From assembly GCF_029240215.1 (NCBI RefSeq), contig NZ_JARBTK010000001.1, positions 372,001 through 436,000 on the forward strand: a stretch of 64,000 bases of DNA, given 5' to 3'. Below the pieces are notes generated by a model that was not told the DNA's origin, did not search any database, and was given only the letters and a program-made list of their open reading frames with translations. Position numbers and translations under genes: made by a program. The number at the start of each line of letters is the position of its first letter. The first letter of the stretch is position 1. Origin of the DNA: Chryseobacterium sp. (GTDB lineage: Bacteria > Bacteroidota > Bacteroidia > Flavobacteriales > Weeksellaceae). Of this stretch, positions 45,701 through 53,998 are shown piece after piece.

Positions 45701-47114
45701 TCCCCTGCAATGTTAAAATAGGCAAATACACAATAAGGATAATAATCTGACCGAAAACTGCACTGTTCATCATTTTTCCTGCAGAATCTATGACAATTGT
45801 ATCCATTTCCTGTTTTGAAACCGAAAGGGCTTTGCGGAATTTTGAATTATGGGTAAACTGATGCATGACCGATTCTACAATAATAACAGCCCCGTCTATA
45901 ATCAGCCCGAAATCCAGTGCGCCAAGACTCATTAAATTCCCACTTACCCCGAAGAGATTCATCATACAAATTGCAAAAAGCATCGCCAGAGGAATAACTG
46001 AAGCTACCAATAGCCCTGCACGGAAATTTCCTAAAAACAAAACCAGCACAAAGACAACAATCAACGCACCTTCCATCAGATTTTTCTCAACAGTTCCGAT
46101 GGCGTTGTTTACCATCTTGGTTCTGTCTAAGAATGGCTCAATTACAACACCTTCCGGCAAGGTTTTCTGGATTTGCAGAATCTTAGCTTTTACATTTTTA
46201 ATGACCTCACTGCTGTTTTCACCTTTGAGCATCATCACAACCGCACCGGAAACTTCGCCATTATCATTATAGGTCATTGCACCGAATCTTGTCGCATAAC
46301 CATAGCGAACATCTGCAATATCTCTTATAAACAAAGGAACATCATTGTTTTTGGTGACGATTGAAATATTTTTAATATCATCCAGATTTCCGACCAATCC
46401 TTCGCTTCGTATGTATAAAACGGTAGGTCCTTTTTCAATATAAGAACCACCCGTATTCTGATTGTTGGTTTTCAGTGCATCGAAAACATCTGTGATGGTA
46501 ATTCCGTAAGCATTCAGCTTATCGGGATTGACGGAAATTTCATATTGTTTCAATTTTCCGCCAAAACTGCTGACTTCCGCAACGCCTTTTACACCAAGCA
46601 ACTGTCTTCTGACAATCCAATCCTGAAGCGTTCTGAGTTCTGTAATATCATATTTACTTTCATATCCTTTTTTAGGGCGGACTACATATTGATAAATTTC
46701 ACCAAGCCCTGTTGAAATAGGTCCTAAAGTAGGTGTTCCGACATCCTGCGGAATCTGATTCTGCACCTGCTGCAGTCTCTCTGCAACCTGTTGTCTTGCC
46801 CAATAAATATCAATATCATCATCAAAGACAATGGTAACTAACGAAAGGCCAAACCGCGAGAAACTGCGGATTTCTTTTAACCCTGAAATATTACTGTTGG
46901 CCTGTTCTATGGGAAAAGTAACTAATCTTTCGATATCGGTAGCTCCGAATGACGGCGCTGTGGTTATCACCTGAACCTGATTATTGGTAATATCAGGGAC
47001 TGCATCTATCGGTAATTGAGTTACCTGATAGGTTCCTACACCGATCAGTCCAAAAACCAATAGTATTATAATGAGCTTATTCTTTACAGAAAACTCAATG
47101 ATTTTTGTAAGCAT
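42765..47114 (-). CDS. CusA/CzcA-type RND transporter fused to TolC
   Basis: 1449 residues. Residues 1 to about 1035 are a heavy-metal RND pump: PIDAVPDITNNQVQVIT, the helix-4 motif LGALDFGLIIDGAVIIVES, GEVPTDPMPMDASDMMV, and PLATVVIGGLLIATLLTLFV at the end. Residues from about 1040 are a TolC-like outer membrane protein (NEAVAIALKNNRGLKNEKLK). The join still looks like a signal peptide: Met1040 in MKKIRKNTVTPILIIFFVLT is followed by SVMKSQT. Such CusA-TolC fusions occur in Bacteroidota. The internal ATG at 43997 is preceded by AAAAAGGATTTAAA, so separate TolC synthesis is possible. Confidence 0.93.
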   Translation of the reverse strand: MLTKIIEFSVKNKLIIILLVFGLIGVGTYQVTQLPIDAVPDITNNQVQVITTAPSFGATDIERLVTFPIEQANSNISGLKEIRSFSRFGLSLVTIVFDDDIDIYWARQQVAERLQQVQNQIPQDVGTPTLGPISTGLGEIYQYVVRPKKGYESKYDITELRTLQDWIVRRQLLGVKGVAEVSSFGGKLKQYEISVNPDKLNAYGITITDVFDALKTNNQNTGGSYIEKGPTVLYIRSEGLVGNLDDIKNISIVTKNNDVPLFIRDIADVRYGYATRFGAMTYNDNGEVSGAVVMMLKGENSSEVIKNVKAKILQIQKTLPEGVVIEPFLDRTKMVNNAIGTVEKNLMEGALIVVFVLVLFLGNFRAGLLVASVIPLAMLFAICMMNLFGVSGNLMSLGALDFGLIIDGAVIIVESVMHQFTHNSKFRKALSVSKQEMDTIVIDSAGKMMNSAVFGQIIILIVYLPILTLQGIEGKMFKPMAQTVAFALLGAFLLSLTYIPMMSSIILNKKISHKMNFSDRLMAKAEIIYRKALLKVLRIPKTIFSIVIVLFIFSVVVLSRMGGEFIPSLEEGDFAVDTRVLPGSNLKTTTESTQKAAHILKTRFPEVQKVVTKIGSGEVPTDPMPMDASDMMVILKDKSEWTSAKTFPELSGKMGKALEDVPGVTFGFQYPVQMRFNELMTGARQDVVLKIFGENLETLVKNANQLGKIVNTVKGTQNLYIEPISGLPQVIIQYNRPVIAQYHLSIGDINRVINTAFAGQSTGLVFEGEKRFDMVVRLNSNDRKNLDDVRNLLVPTPSGNQIPLSQLANVEIKDGPNQIQRENGQRRIVVGFNIKNRDVQGIVEELQAKVDRQLKLPLGYYITYGGSFENLKNAKNRLMIAVPIALVLIFVLLFLAFNSVKESLLIYTAIPLSIIGGVFLLAARGMPFSISAGVGFIALFGVAVLNGIVLISEFNRLYKGGIKNIVRIVVDGGEARLRPVLMTAFVASLGFIPMALSNGAGAEVQRPLATVVIGGLLIATLLTLFVLPLLYVTIEKGFKMKKIRKNTVTPILIIFFVLTGSVMKSQTKVTLNEAVAIALKNNRGLKNEKLKSEYAKALIKTSSDIPQTGISADYGQINSAYRDIKFGVSQSIAFPTVYKRQKNLYTEEWKKSELTISLKEYQLKKGVTLTFYNILYWQEKEKILNESLDFYSQFLEKATLRLKSGESNILEKTTATNQKSAIEIQIKRVRQELRTLQLQLQWLLNSETEFIPDGERIFALSNLQNDVFTNPSLKILEQQKNIAAQQTALEKSKLLPGLQLAYNLNSFRGMGADDRVYNASPQFHSVQVGVSVPLFSGSHKARIEASKIVESVTENDFQNAEFTLKKQYKKLSEIQQKNMEIVSQYEKYELKNADTILDTAQKQFINGDINYLEFVMLANQAISIKNNYTDAVWNLNESIIELEYITLNQ

Positions 47115-47296
47115 AAATAATTCTGTTAAAATTTTTAGAAATTGAATACGTTTTAGCTGATAAGAAAACCATCAGCACTATCAGATCGTGAAATACAGCC
47201 GATAATCTTGGTTTTGAATATAACTAAGAATACCATCAACATAAATGTTCACAATGAGATTGACGTAATAAAACGTAATGTAAAAACGAAAAGATT

Positions 47297-47677
47297 TTAA
47301 CAGTTTTTCGGCGGCTGCCAGATAGAATTTGAAGCATCTTTATCATAGAAAAGATCATAAAATGTACTGATCTCCTTATGATAATCTAAGATAATTTGCT
47401 TCTTAATTTCAATTGTAAAGTCAGGATTTACAATAAATAAAAGTGCAAGTGGACACGAGTGAGCTACGAAAGGTAATTTCTGATCTTTTTGATAATCAGC
47501 ATCTTTTACAGGATGATCATAATGCATTTTAAGAAAAGAAATGAGTGTCATCTTAGGATTATCTCCCCTATGTTCGATAAAGTGCTCTATGAGTGTCGGA
47601 ATTTTTAATAGCTGATACAGTTCAGTTGTCGAAACCAAATAAAAGGAAAGTAACAGTATGGAAATCCATTTTTTCAC
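47297..47677 (-). CDS. Hypothetical protein upstream of CusA
   Basis: 126-residue protein with an N-terminal hydrophobic segment (ISILLLSFYLVSTTELYQ) and a mature part rich in His, Asp and Lys, including HFIEHRGDNPKMTL, FLKMHYDHPVKDADYQ and VAHSCP, which could bind metal. Proteins of this type are found at the head of CusA operons in the phylum, from general memory. It is 183 bp upstream of the CusA-TolC gene and on the same strand. Function unknown. Confidence 0.7.
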   Translation of the reverse strand: MKKWISILLLSFYLVSTTELYQLLKIPTLIEHFIEHRGDNPKMTLISFLKMHYDHPVKDADYQKDQKLPFVAHSCPLALLFIVNPDFTIEIKKQIILDYHKEISTFYDLFYDKDASNSIWQPPKNC

Positions 47678-47807
47678 ATATCAAAATTATGAAATGTTTC
47701 GTTAAGAATGATTATAAATATATATGCTTATCTCTAAATGCAAACAATATAAACACCAATATCAATCAACTATAATTAAAGAAAATTATCTGCATATAAA
47801 ACTAAAG

Positions 47808-47827
47808 TCCCCCAAAAATTTGGGGGA
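47808..47827. terminator. Hairpin, possible terminator
   Basis: TCCCCCAAAAATTTGGGGGA is a short perfect palindrome between the hypothetical gene and the NTF2-like gene (47895-48335), close to the end of the latter's transcript. There is no strong T-run, so termination is uncertain. Confidence 0.4.
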
Positions 47828-47894
47828 TATTGTAGAAGTTTAAATGCTAGATCGATTATTCAAAAAACCCTTTAGGTAACCGCAGAATGAACCT

Positions 47895-48335
47895 TTAAGG
47901 TTTCTTTTCTATTACAAATGCTTTCAGCTCCGCAATTTTTCCATCTTCAAATCGCCAAATATCACAATAATTAAAATGTTCATATTTTCCGGTCTTATTT
48001 TTTAAGCTGATACTGCCTGTTACCGTGACAAAGTCGCCATCTTCGATAGCCAATTCAACATCAAATACCGGTGGTTCAATATAAAATTCTTTCATATAGG
48101 CCCGAACTTCTTCTTTTCCATTAAGGGTACGCTCGCCTACAAATACCCATTTCGTATCAGAGCTACAGTAAGCTAAGAAACTTTCATAATCGCCTTTTGA
48201 TACATATTCATTGGCCGTGTGCAGGATTGTTGTGTTGTTCATATTTTTCTGTTGTTTTAGATGATTATTTTTTACTTGTGCATCAATGTTCACTTTCAAA
48301 AACAAAAGTGAGATAATGATCAATGATTTTTTCAT
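47895..48335 (-). CDS. NTF2-like/SnoaL-type protein
   Basis: 146-residue protein with a signal-like hydrophobic start (SLIIISLLFLKVNIDAQ) and an NTF2-like domain: EYVSKGDYESFLAYCSSDTKWVFVG, then VRAYMKEFYIEPP and WRFEDGKIAELKAFV. The cone-shaped pocket of this family binds small molecules or isomerises them; there is no active-site assignment. It is the second gene of the leftward unit behind the saccharopine-dehydrogenase-like gene, both under the TetR operator region. Confidence 0.85.
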   Translation of the reverse strand: MKKSLIIISLLFLKVNIDAQVKNNHLKQQKNMNNTTILHTANEYVSKGDYESFLAYCSSDTKWVFVGERTLNGKEEVRAYMKEFYIEPPVFDVELAIEDGDFVTVTGSISLKNKTGKYEHFNYCDIWRFEDGKIAELKAFVIEKKP

Positions 48336-48371
48336 ATTAAAAGCTGAATTTAATAAATATTAGATTAGATT

Positions 48372-49376
48372 CTAACCGATATCTTCAATGGTATTAATTC
48401 CAAATTCTGACAAACGTTTGATAATATTGTCCTCTGAAACAATAGTTTCAGGAAGATACAGACCTCCTGTTTTTTGTTCGGACTGCCCTTTAAGACCTAA
48501 TATTTTTTCTGTAATCAAATACACACCTACAGCAGTGAAGTGAGAATTTCCTCTTGATCCTGAAATTATGGTACGAAACTTCTTCTTTGCACCTGATAAC
48601 AAGATACCTTCAATTTCAATATACAGATCATGCGAAGCTTCCAGCCCCTTACCACTGCCTATCGAATCTCCGACAATGAAATCAAATCGGATATTTCCAG
48701 CACCCGTAAATGCAGCGATACTGGGAACATCAAGAGTGCCCATTGGATAACCAACTGCGGATGAACCGTCATACAGATCGATCAATCTGGTATTGGCTTT
48801 TGATTCTACATGCAGCCACTTTCCATCCTGGCGGATCAGTGCCCGACCTACAAAACCTGTCACCTCGTCTGTAACCAACGGTCCCACAGGATCTTTCTCA
48901 TCATATAATCCTGCTGTTTCTACGCGACTAATATGACTGAATTTTGTTGCCAGTTGTTTAACAATAATTGTCAACAATCCTGCCTGCCAATGTCCGGCAA
49001 AGACTATCGGAGCAGCTATTGTTTTGTGCAGGCTCAGAAACGTCGTTGGAGAGATCTCATCAGCCAGCTCGCTTACCGTAATACAGGCGATGTCATTTAA
49101 AATAGCAGTTTCCCTTAAGATATTGCTGTGGTCACCCAATGCAGATATGATAAGGTCAATGTTTCGAAATTGATCTAGATTGAAACCTTCCTCAAGATTG
49201 ACATAAACAGTTTCAGCATGAGTTAATTCTTTTGCCAGCAGTTCGCCTTTCCGAGGGTTTCTGCCCGCAAGAATGAGTTCAATGGTAAGGTCAGCTTTTC
49301 TGATCAAACGTGCTATGTTGCTTCCCACCTGGCCATAACCTCCAATAATTAAGATTCGTTTTTCCTGTGATTCCAT
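48372..49376 (-). CDS. Saccharopine dehydrogenase-like NAD-binding protein
   Basis: 334-residue protein with an N-terminal Rossmann fold (IIGGYGQVGSNIARLI) and the domain layout of saccharopine dehydrogenase-like NADP-binding proteins; GHWQAGLLTIIVKQLA follows in the second domain. It is probably an oxidoreductase acting on a small carboxylate or a lipid precursor. The first gene of a leftward unit with NTF2-like protein; the divergent TetR gene starts 104 bp away, with tandem operators in between. Confidence 0.85.
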   Translation of the reverse strand: MESQEKRILIIGGYGQVGSNIARLIRKADLTIELILAGRNPRKGELLAKELTHAETVYVNLEEGFNLDQFRNIDLIISALGDHSNILRETAILNDIACITVSELADEISPTTFLSLHKTIAAPIVFAGHWQAGLLTIIVKQLATKFSHISRVETAGLYDEKDPVGPLVTDEVTGFVGRALIRQDGKWLHVESKANTRLIDLYDGSSAVGYPMGTLDVPSIAAFTGAGNIRFDFIVGDSIGSGKGLEASHDLYIEIEGILLSGAKKKFRTIISGSRGNSHFTAVGVYLITEKILGLKGQSEQKTGGLYLPETIVSEDNIIKRLSEFGINTIEDIG

Positions 49377-49399
49377 AAAAAATATTTTAAAAATTAAAT

Positions 49400-49440
49400 T
49401 AGGTCAAATGACCTAATGCAAATATAGGTCATTTGACCTA
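49400..49440. promoter_or_regulatory. Tandem TetR operators
   Basis: TAGGTCAaaTGACCTA (49400-49415) and TAGGTCAttTGACCTA (49425-49440) are two perfect 7-2-7 palindromes, reverse complements of each other, centres 25 bp apart, in the 104-bp gap between the divergent saccharopine-like and TetR genes. They are the obvious binding sites for the TetR protein and would repress both directions. Confidence 0.85.
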
Positions 49441-49480
49441 AAACAACACTACTTTAATATTTTATTTTTAAATTTACCAG

Positions 49481-50047
49481 ATGGACAAAAAGGAGGAGCG
49501 ATTAAACAAGATTTTATCAACGACGATAGCTATACTTATCAAAGAAGGAGCAGAAAATCTCTCGATGAGGAAAGTCGCAAAAAATGCCAATTTGTCTTTA
49601 AGCAATCTTCAGTATTATTATAAAGACAAAAATCTTCTTCTGATCGCAACTGTAGAATTTTACTTTGAAAGTTGCAAGAAAGAACTTTCCCATGCTATTA
49701 AACTTTTAAGCGTTGACAGCACACCGGATAAAGATGTTTTTCTGGAAAAGATATTGAATATGTTGTTGATAGATGGAAGGTCCAGCCATCAGACTTTAAT
49801 GTTTCAGGAAATATGGACTTTGGCATCAAGAAATAAAGAACTGCAAGATGCGGTAGAAACTTATTACAAAACCTACTGCCTGTGGATGATAGATTTAGTT
49901 TCTAAATTCTGTAAAAAACCTGAAGAGATTGTAAGTTTTCTTATTCCCTTTGTAGAAGGTTATACTATTGTAAGTAATGTTATTCCTCTGACAAAAAAAG
50001 GAGTAATTGAGATGATGGTAAAACTAATTTCCATTGTGGAGAGATAA
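49481..50047 (+). CDS. TetR-family transcriptional regulator
   Basis: 188-residue regulator with an N-terminal HTH (LNKILSTTIAILIKEGAENLSMRKVAKNANLSLSNLQYYYKDKN) and a helical ligand-binding C-domain. It is divergent from the saccharopine-like operon. Tandem palindromes in the shared region are its probable operators. Ligand unknown; the pathway is likely the conversion carried out by the saccharopine-like and NTF2-like proteins. Confidence 0.93.
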   Translation: MDKKEERLNKILSTTIAILIKEGAENLSMRKVAKNANLSLSNLQYYYKDKNLLLIATVEFYFESCKKELSHAIKLLSVDSTPDKDVFLEKILNMLLIDGRSSHQTLMFQEIWTLASRNKELQDAVETYYKTYCLWMIDLVSKFCKKPEEIVSFLIPFVEGYTIVSNVIPLTKKGVIEMMVKLISIVER

Positions 50048-50299
50048 ATATTTATATTTCCTAAAACAACCCTAATGCTAGGTTGATGAGTACATACCAA
50101 TGTTATTTATACGATATTAAGTATTATAAATTTAGTCAACTATATATTTGAATGTACCGAATCAAAAAACTACAATATCATTTATTGTATAATCCAGTTT
50201 ATTGTTCAATAAGTAGTAAAATTGGTTTTTTATGTAAAATTATAATTTGGGACATTTAAGTATATTGTCAACTAAAAAAATTGCCTGTTCATTTTTCGG
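50048..50299. other. Gene-free stretch
   Basis: AT-rich, no open frame or clear hairpin. It separates the TetR gene from the DUF1203-Ada pair. Confidence 0.3.
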
Positions 50300-50331
50300 T
50301 TGTACTCTGATTTAATTTGAAAGTAAATTTG
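50300..50331 (+). promoter_or_regulatory. Probable promoter of DUF1203-ada
   Basis: TTG at 50300-50302 and TAAATTTG at 50324-50331, 21 bp apart, resemble the Bacteroidota -33/-7 promoter (TTTG / TAnnTTTG). The start codon at 50344 is then only about 6-12 bp from the transcription start, so the leader would be nearly absent. Confidence 0.4.
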
Positions 50332-50343
50332 CTGAAAAAAAAT

Positions 50344-50829
50344 ATGAATAATTTTAAATTTATAGCACTAAATCATTTGGAATTTGATTATCTGAATGAC
50401 CTTTCGGCACAAGAGCTTTGCGAAAAAGATATTATCAAAATGACTGTTGATAAATTTCCGGGTTTTCCTTGCAGAATAACTTTGGAAGATGCTGAAGTTG
50501 GGGAAGATGTTTTTTTACTGAATTACAACCATCATTCAGCCAATTCTCCTTATAAAGCTAGTGGCCCTATTTTCATCAGAAAGGATAAGGTGACCAAAGA
50601 TTATCCGATGAATGTAATTCCGAAAATGTTTCTTCATCGGCTGCTTTCAGTGAGAACTTATGATGAAAATGGAATGATGGTAAAAGCCGATGTTTTTGAA
50701 GGAAATATTTTGAAAGATAAGATTGAAGATGCTTTTGCTAATCATAAAATTAAGTATCTTCATATCCATAATGCAAAGCCGGGTTGTTTCAATTGCCTAG
50801 TAAAAAAAGTAAGAAATGCAGATCAGTAA
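50344..50829 (+). CDS. DUF1203-like protein
   Basis: 161-residue cytosolic protein with the DUF1203 pattern: PGFPCRITLEDAEVGEDVFLLNYNHHSANSPYKASGPIFIR and the C-terminal LHIHNAKPGCFNCLVKK. I start it at ATG 50344 (MNNFKF); the longer frame has no ribosome site. Its stop overlaps the ada start by 14 bp, so the two are coupled. Function unknown; co-expression with Ada suggests a role in alkylation response. Confidence 0.82.
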   Translation: MNNFKFIALNHLEFDYLNDLSAQELCEKDIIKMTVDKFPGFPCRITLEDAEVGEDVFLLNYNHHSANSPYKASGPIFIRKDKVTKDYPMNVIPKMFLHRLLSVRTYDENGMMVKADVFEGNILKDKIEDAFANHKIKYLHIHNAKPGCFNCLVKKVRNADQ

Positions 50830-51859
50830 AGAGATAATGTATCAGGCGTCTGTTGATAAAGATCCGGAATTTGAAGGCGTATTTTGGATGGGTGTAAAAA
50901 CAACAGGCATTTTCTGTCGGCCAACTTGTACAGCCCGAAAACCAAAACCAGAAAATGTAGAGTTTTTTGATAATACAAAAGACGCTATTCGGAAAGGTTA
51001 CCGGCCGTGTAAAGTCTGCAAACCTTTGGAAAATCCGGATGAAACACCTGTGGAAATCCAGAAATTAATTAGTGAATTGTCAAAAAATCCGGAACTTAAA
51101 TTCAAAGATTTTGATTTGATAGAACGTGGATTACAGCCAATAACGGTAAAACGTTGGTTTCTGAAACACCACGGAATGACCTTCCATGCGTTTCAAAGAA
51201 TGTTCAAAATTAATTCTGCTTTTAAGAAACTTCAGCAAGGCGAAAATGCTTTGGATGTTGCTTTGGAAAATGGTTACGAAAGTCTAAGCGGTTTTAATGA
51301 CAGCTTCAAATCGATAATCGGAACATCGCCAAAGAATTCTAAACTTGAAAAAATTGTTGACCTCAAAAGAATCGAAACACCGCTCGGAACAATGATTGCC
51401 TGTGCTAACGAAAACGGCATTTGTATGCTGGAATTCTCCGACAGAAAGTCACTTTCAAAAGAATTAGAAGATATTTCAAAATACTTTAAAGCAAATATCA
51501 TTCAGGGAGAAAATCCACATTTCAAAACTTTAGAGAAAGAACTTGCTGAATATTTCGAAGGGAAAAGATTGTATTTTACCGTTCCGCTTTCGCCTGTTGG
51601 AACAGATTTTCAAAAAAATGTCTGGGAAGTTTTGAGAACAATTCCTTACGGAACTACCAGAAGTTATCAACAGCAAGCCGATATTCTAGGCAATCCAAAA
51701 GCCGTAAGAGCAGTTGCAAATGCCAATGGGCTTAACAAAATTTCAATCATTATTCCATGTCATAGAGTCATTGGAACCAATGGAACTTTGACCGGTTACG
51801 GCGGCGGAATCTGGCGGAAACAGAAACTGTTGGAACTTGAAAAAGCAATACTTTTCTAG
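50816..51859 (+). CDS. ada: Bifunctional Ada DNA-alkylation repair protein
   Basis: 347-residue Ada. N-terminal zinc domain with Cys34 (methyl-phosphotriester acceptor) in GIFCRPTC, Cys38, and CKVCK (Cys65, Cys68); then an AraC-type HTH (about 95-165, TVKRWFLKHHGMTFHAFQRMF); and a C-terminal O6-methylguanine methyltransferase with the acceptor cysteine in IIPCHRVIG. It acts as alkylation sensor, activator and repair enzyme in the cytosol. The full three-domain layout is intact. Confidence 0.96.
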   Translation: MQISKEIMYQASVDKDPEFEGVFWMGVKTTGIFCRPTCTARKPKPENVEFFDNTKDAIRKGYRPCKVCKPLENPDETPVEIQKLISELSKNPELKFKDFDLIERGLQPITVKRWFLKHHGMTFHAFQRMFKINSAFKKLQQGENALDVALENGYESLSGFNDSFKSIIGTSPKNSKLEKIVDLKRIETPLGTMIACANENGICMLEFSDRKSLSKELEDISKYFKANIIQGENPHFKTLEKELAEYFEGKRLYFTVPLSPVGTDFQKNVWEVLRTIPYGTTRSYQQQADILGNPKAVRAVANANGLNKISIIIPCHRVIGTNGTLTGYGGGIWRKQKLLELEKAILF

Positions 51860-51918
51860 TAGCTTCGACAGCCTCAGTCTGACAACCAACAACAACGTTA
51901 TCAATCTATAAGTCTACA

Positions 51919-52005
51919 ATGAACCTCCAGCCAACTTTAGAAAACCAAAATATAAAACTGGTTCCTTTGCAGGAAAATGTTAGCTGCCGTTTCTCTTCGG
52001 TCTAG
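51919..52005 (+). pseudogene. GNAT acetyltransferase N-terminal fragment
   Basis: MNLQPTLENQNIKLVPLQEN matches the start of GNAT acetyltransferases of the RimJ/RimL type (QNIKLVPL is typical), then the frame turns to VSCRFSSV and stops. The rest is replaced by the end of the YdeI-like gene on the other strand, so a recombination junction lies at about 51978. Confidence 0.65.
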
Positions 52006-52579
52006 ATAATTTGGATAGTTGTTTTTGAAAGGCATTTTCTGCTACTTCTAAAATTCGCTTTTGTCTTGTTGCTTCTGTTTTTGCAAGTGCTATCCATTGC
52101 AATAAATACTTTCTATTGCTTTTGCTTAATGCTAAGAAATGGTGTTTTGAGTTGTCAAGATTTGTAAATGCTTCTTCCAAATCTTGTGGAATAATTAATT
52201 CTTCTACTTCGTCCAAAATTGTCCACGAACCATTTTGCTTGGCAACCTCAATAACTGCCAAACCCGCAGGTGTCATTAAACCTTTTGACATTAGATTTTC
52301 AATTTTTTGTTTGTTTATTTTACTCCACGTACTATTTGGTTTTCGCTTACAAAAATATTGCCTGAAAGTATCGCAGTCAATGGTTTCTGCTTTGCTGTCA
52401 ATCCATCCAAAACACAAAGCTTCATCTACAGCATCGCTCCAGTTTACAGTTGGTTTTCCTGTATGTTTCTTATAAAATATAAACCAAACGGCATCTTTTG
52501 TTAGATGATTTTTCTCTAACCATTTTCTTAAATGCTGTTTGCTTTCTGGGTAATATTTTTCAACTTGGTTTAAGCTCAT
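51980..52579 (-). CDS. YdeI/OmdA-family protein
   Basis: 199-residue protein of the YdeI/OmpD-associated family: KDAVWFIFYKKHTGKPTVNWSDAVDEALCFGWID and FCKRKPNSTWSKINKQKIENL are the signatures. The function is unclear; some relatives bind DNA or are linked to stress. Its start overlaps the stop of a truncated VOC gene (TAATG), and its end meets a truncated GNAT gene; it was probably brought in by recombination. Confidence 0.88.
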   Translation of the reverse strand: MSLNQVEKYYPESKQHLRKWLEKNHLTKDAVWFIFYKKHTGKPTVNWSDAVDEALCFGWIDSKAETIDCDTFRQYFCKRKPNSTWSKINKQKIENLMSKGLMTPAGLAVIEVAKQNGSWTILDEVEELIIPQDLEEAFTNLDNSKHHFLALSKSNRKYLLQWIALAKTEATRQKRILEVAENAFQKQLSKLSRPKRNGS

Positions 52580-52756
52580 TATTTATTTAACTGAATGCCT
52601 TTCTCATTTACGATTTTGCTGTTAGGTATTTCTTCTGCATCAAATACAGCCTGTAAAAAATCGATTAAATCAGATGAAGAGCGGGGATATTACCCAAGGT
52701 GTTACAGAGGTGTAATTATCTGGAACGATTTTAATTTGTGCTTCGTTGTTTTGCAT
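52579..52756 (-). pseudogene. VOC/PhnB-like remnant, frameshifted
   Basis: The minus strand starts MQNNEAQIKIVPDNYTSVTP at ATG 52756, the N-terminus of a PhnB-like VOC protein, then after VISP the frame moves by one base to SSSDLIDFLQAVFDAEEIPN and ends NEKGIQLNK, its TAA overlapping the ATG of the YdeI-like gene. The length is 178 bp, not a multiple of three, confirming a frameshift, and the last two thirds of the domain are gone. Confidence 0.75.
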
Positions 52757-52948
52757 AATTCTATCTTTTTTGATTATTGCACAAAACTAAAACCAATCTA
52801 TGACAACATTATGTCAGTAGCGTCAAAAATTATTTTTCCTATATCCCTTTAATTATTCCCGGCAGGTGTGATGTGAAGCCTTTTTACAGGCAGTATTTTG
52901 TCTCCGTGTTACTCAGATCAATTCAATAAAAAGTCTTCTACAAATTTA

Positions 52949-53338
52949 GAAAGAAGTACATAGGGAGACCGCAGCGCAGTTAAGACAGACCATCAAGGAA
53001 ATCGGATTTCCGACCATTTCAAAAGCTGGAAACGAAGCGCCTGGCTAATCATTTAGCATTCCATTGCCGAGTCAGAGTTTATGAAGGATGCTTATCAATT
53101 GATTTTTGAAAATACTTTAGATGTTGACCTGAAAAATCTGACCGACCTCTTCGACAGGATACAATTTTTTCAGGGAATGCCTCAGAAATTTGCTACACAG
53201 CTCAATTCAGATGGCACCATTTATCCTTTGATCAACAAGAAACAAATCAATGAATTAAGAATTAAAAACAATTTACCTGTTTTATCCCCTGAGGAAATCG
53301 ACCGTATCCTTCCCATTGAAGATATTGAGAGTATCTAG
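52949..53338 (+). pseudogene. DUF6624-like gene, frameshifted
   Basis: AAQLRQTIKEIGFPTISKAG in one frame, then after a one-base shift AWLII, a TAG in place of a likely CAG, and HSIAESEFMKDAYQLIFENT continuing to the end at 53338 (PEEIDRILPIEDIESI). This matches the DUF6624 layout. The ATG at 53081 (MKDAYQ) leaves an 85-codon open frame, which is probably just the tail. The upstream part is also stopped by TAG. Confidence 0.65.
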
Positions 53339-53581
53339 AATGAAAATCCAGACTATCTCTTGTTGAGAAAAAAAGTGGTATGGATTTAATTTTTCATGTA
53401 TTATTAAAGGTATAAAATAGGTTCATTGAGTCTTAAATAAATGAATCAAAAATAGAACTCAAAAGATCTCCAAATCGTATTACTATTTATCTGAAATTGT
53501 CTAACTTTATGAATATTGGAATCCATATTGAAGGAATATGTAAAATCCCGATCTTCAAAATAATTATAAAACGGCAAGACC
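53339..53581. other. Gene-free stretch
   Basis: No protein-like frame. It separates the DUF6624 remnant from the short ArsR-like gene. Confidence 0.3.
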
Positions 53582-53794
53582 ATGACACAACAAACAGTTA
53601 AAAAACCGGCAAAGGCCTGCTACGATCATTTGGGTGGTAAACTGGGGGCACTTCTTCTGGAACAATTTATAAACAAAGGCTGGATTGCAAAAGAAAAATC
53701 CAGTGACAAGTATTTTTTTATTACCGATAAAGGCGAGCAAGAGTTCGCAAAGCTGGGGGTTGACCTTTCACAAATAAAATCTGAGAAACTGTGA
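53582..53794 (+). CDS. ArsR-family C-terminal-domain protein
   Basis: 70-residue protein beginning MTQQTVKKPAKACYDHLGGK. The pattern CYDHLGGKLGALLLEQFINKGWIAKEK followed by FFITDKGEQEFAKLGVD is the C-terminal part found in a subfamily of ArsR regulators, after the winged helix. The DNA-binding half is absent, so it is either a stand-alone relic or a separately started fragment. Cys13 and the following residues are retained. Confidence 0.55.
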   Translation: MTQQTVKKPAKACYDHLGGKLGALLLEQFINKGWIAKEKSSDKYFFITDKGEQEFAKLGVDLSQIKSEKL

Positions 53795-53998
53795 GTTTTA
53801 CATACATATTTGATGTGGCTGAACAAGATTTTTTCTAAATTTAATCGCTCCGACAAGATCTACGACTTATTTTACATCCGCAGAAAATATTCTGATCAGG
53901 ACCATAGTAATTGTTATTATTTAAAAAGCAACGGTCTTGTGAAAAAAAAGCAACTGAATGCTATTTTTCTTCTTTTAAAAATCTGTAATTAAGAATGT

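Noticed and set aside
53810..53992. 60-codon plus-strand frame after the ArsR-like gene
   Set aside because: Lys/Asn-rich AT-driven frame with no motif; likely chance.
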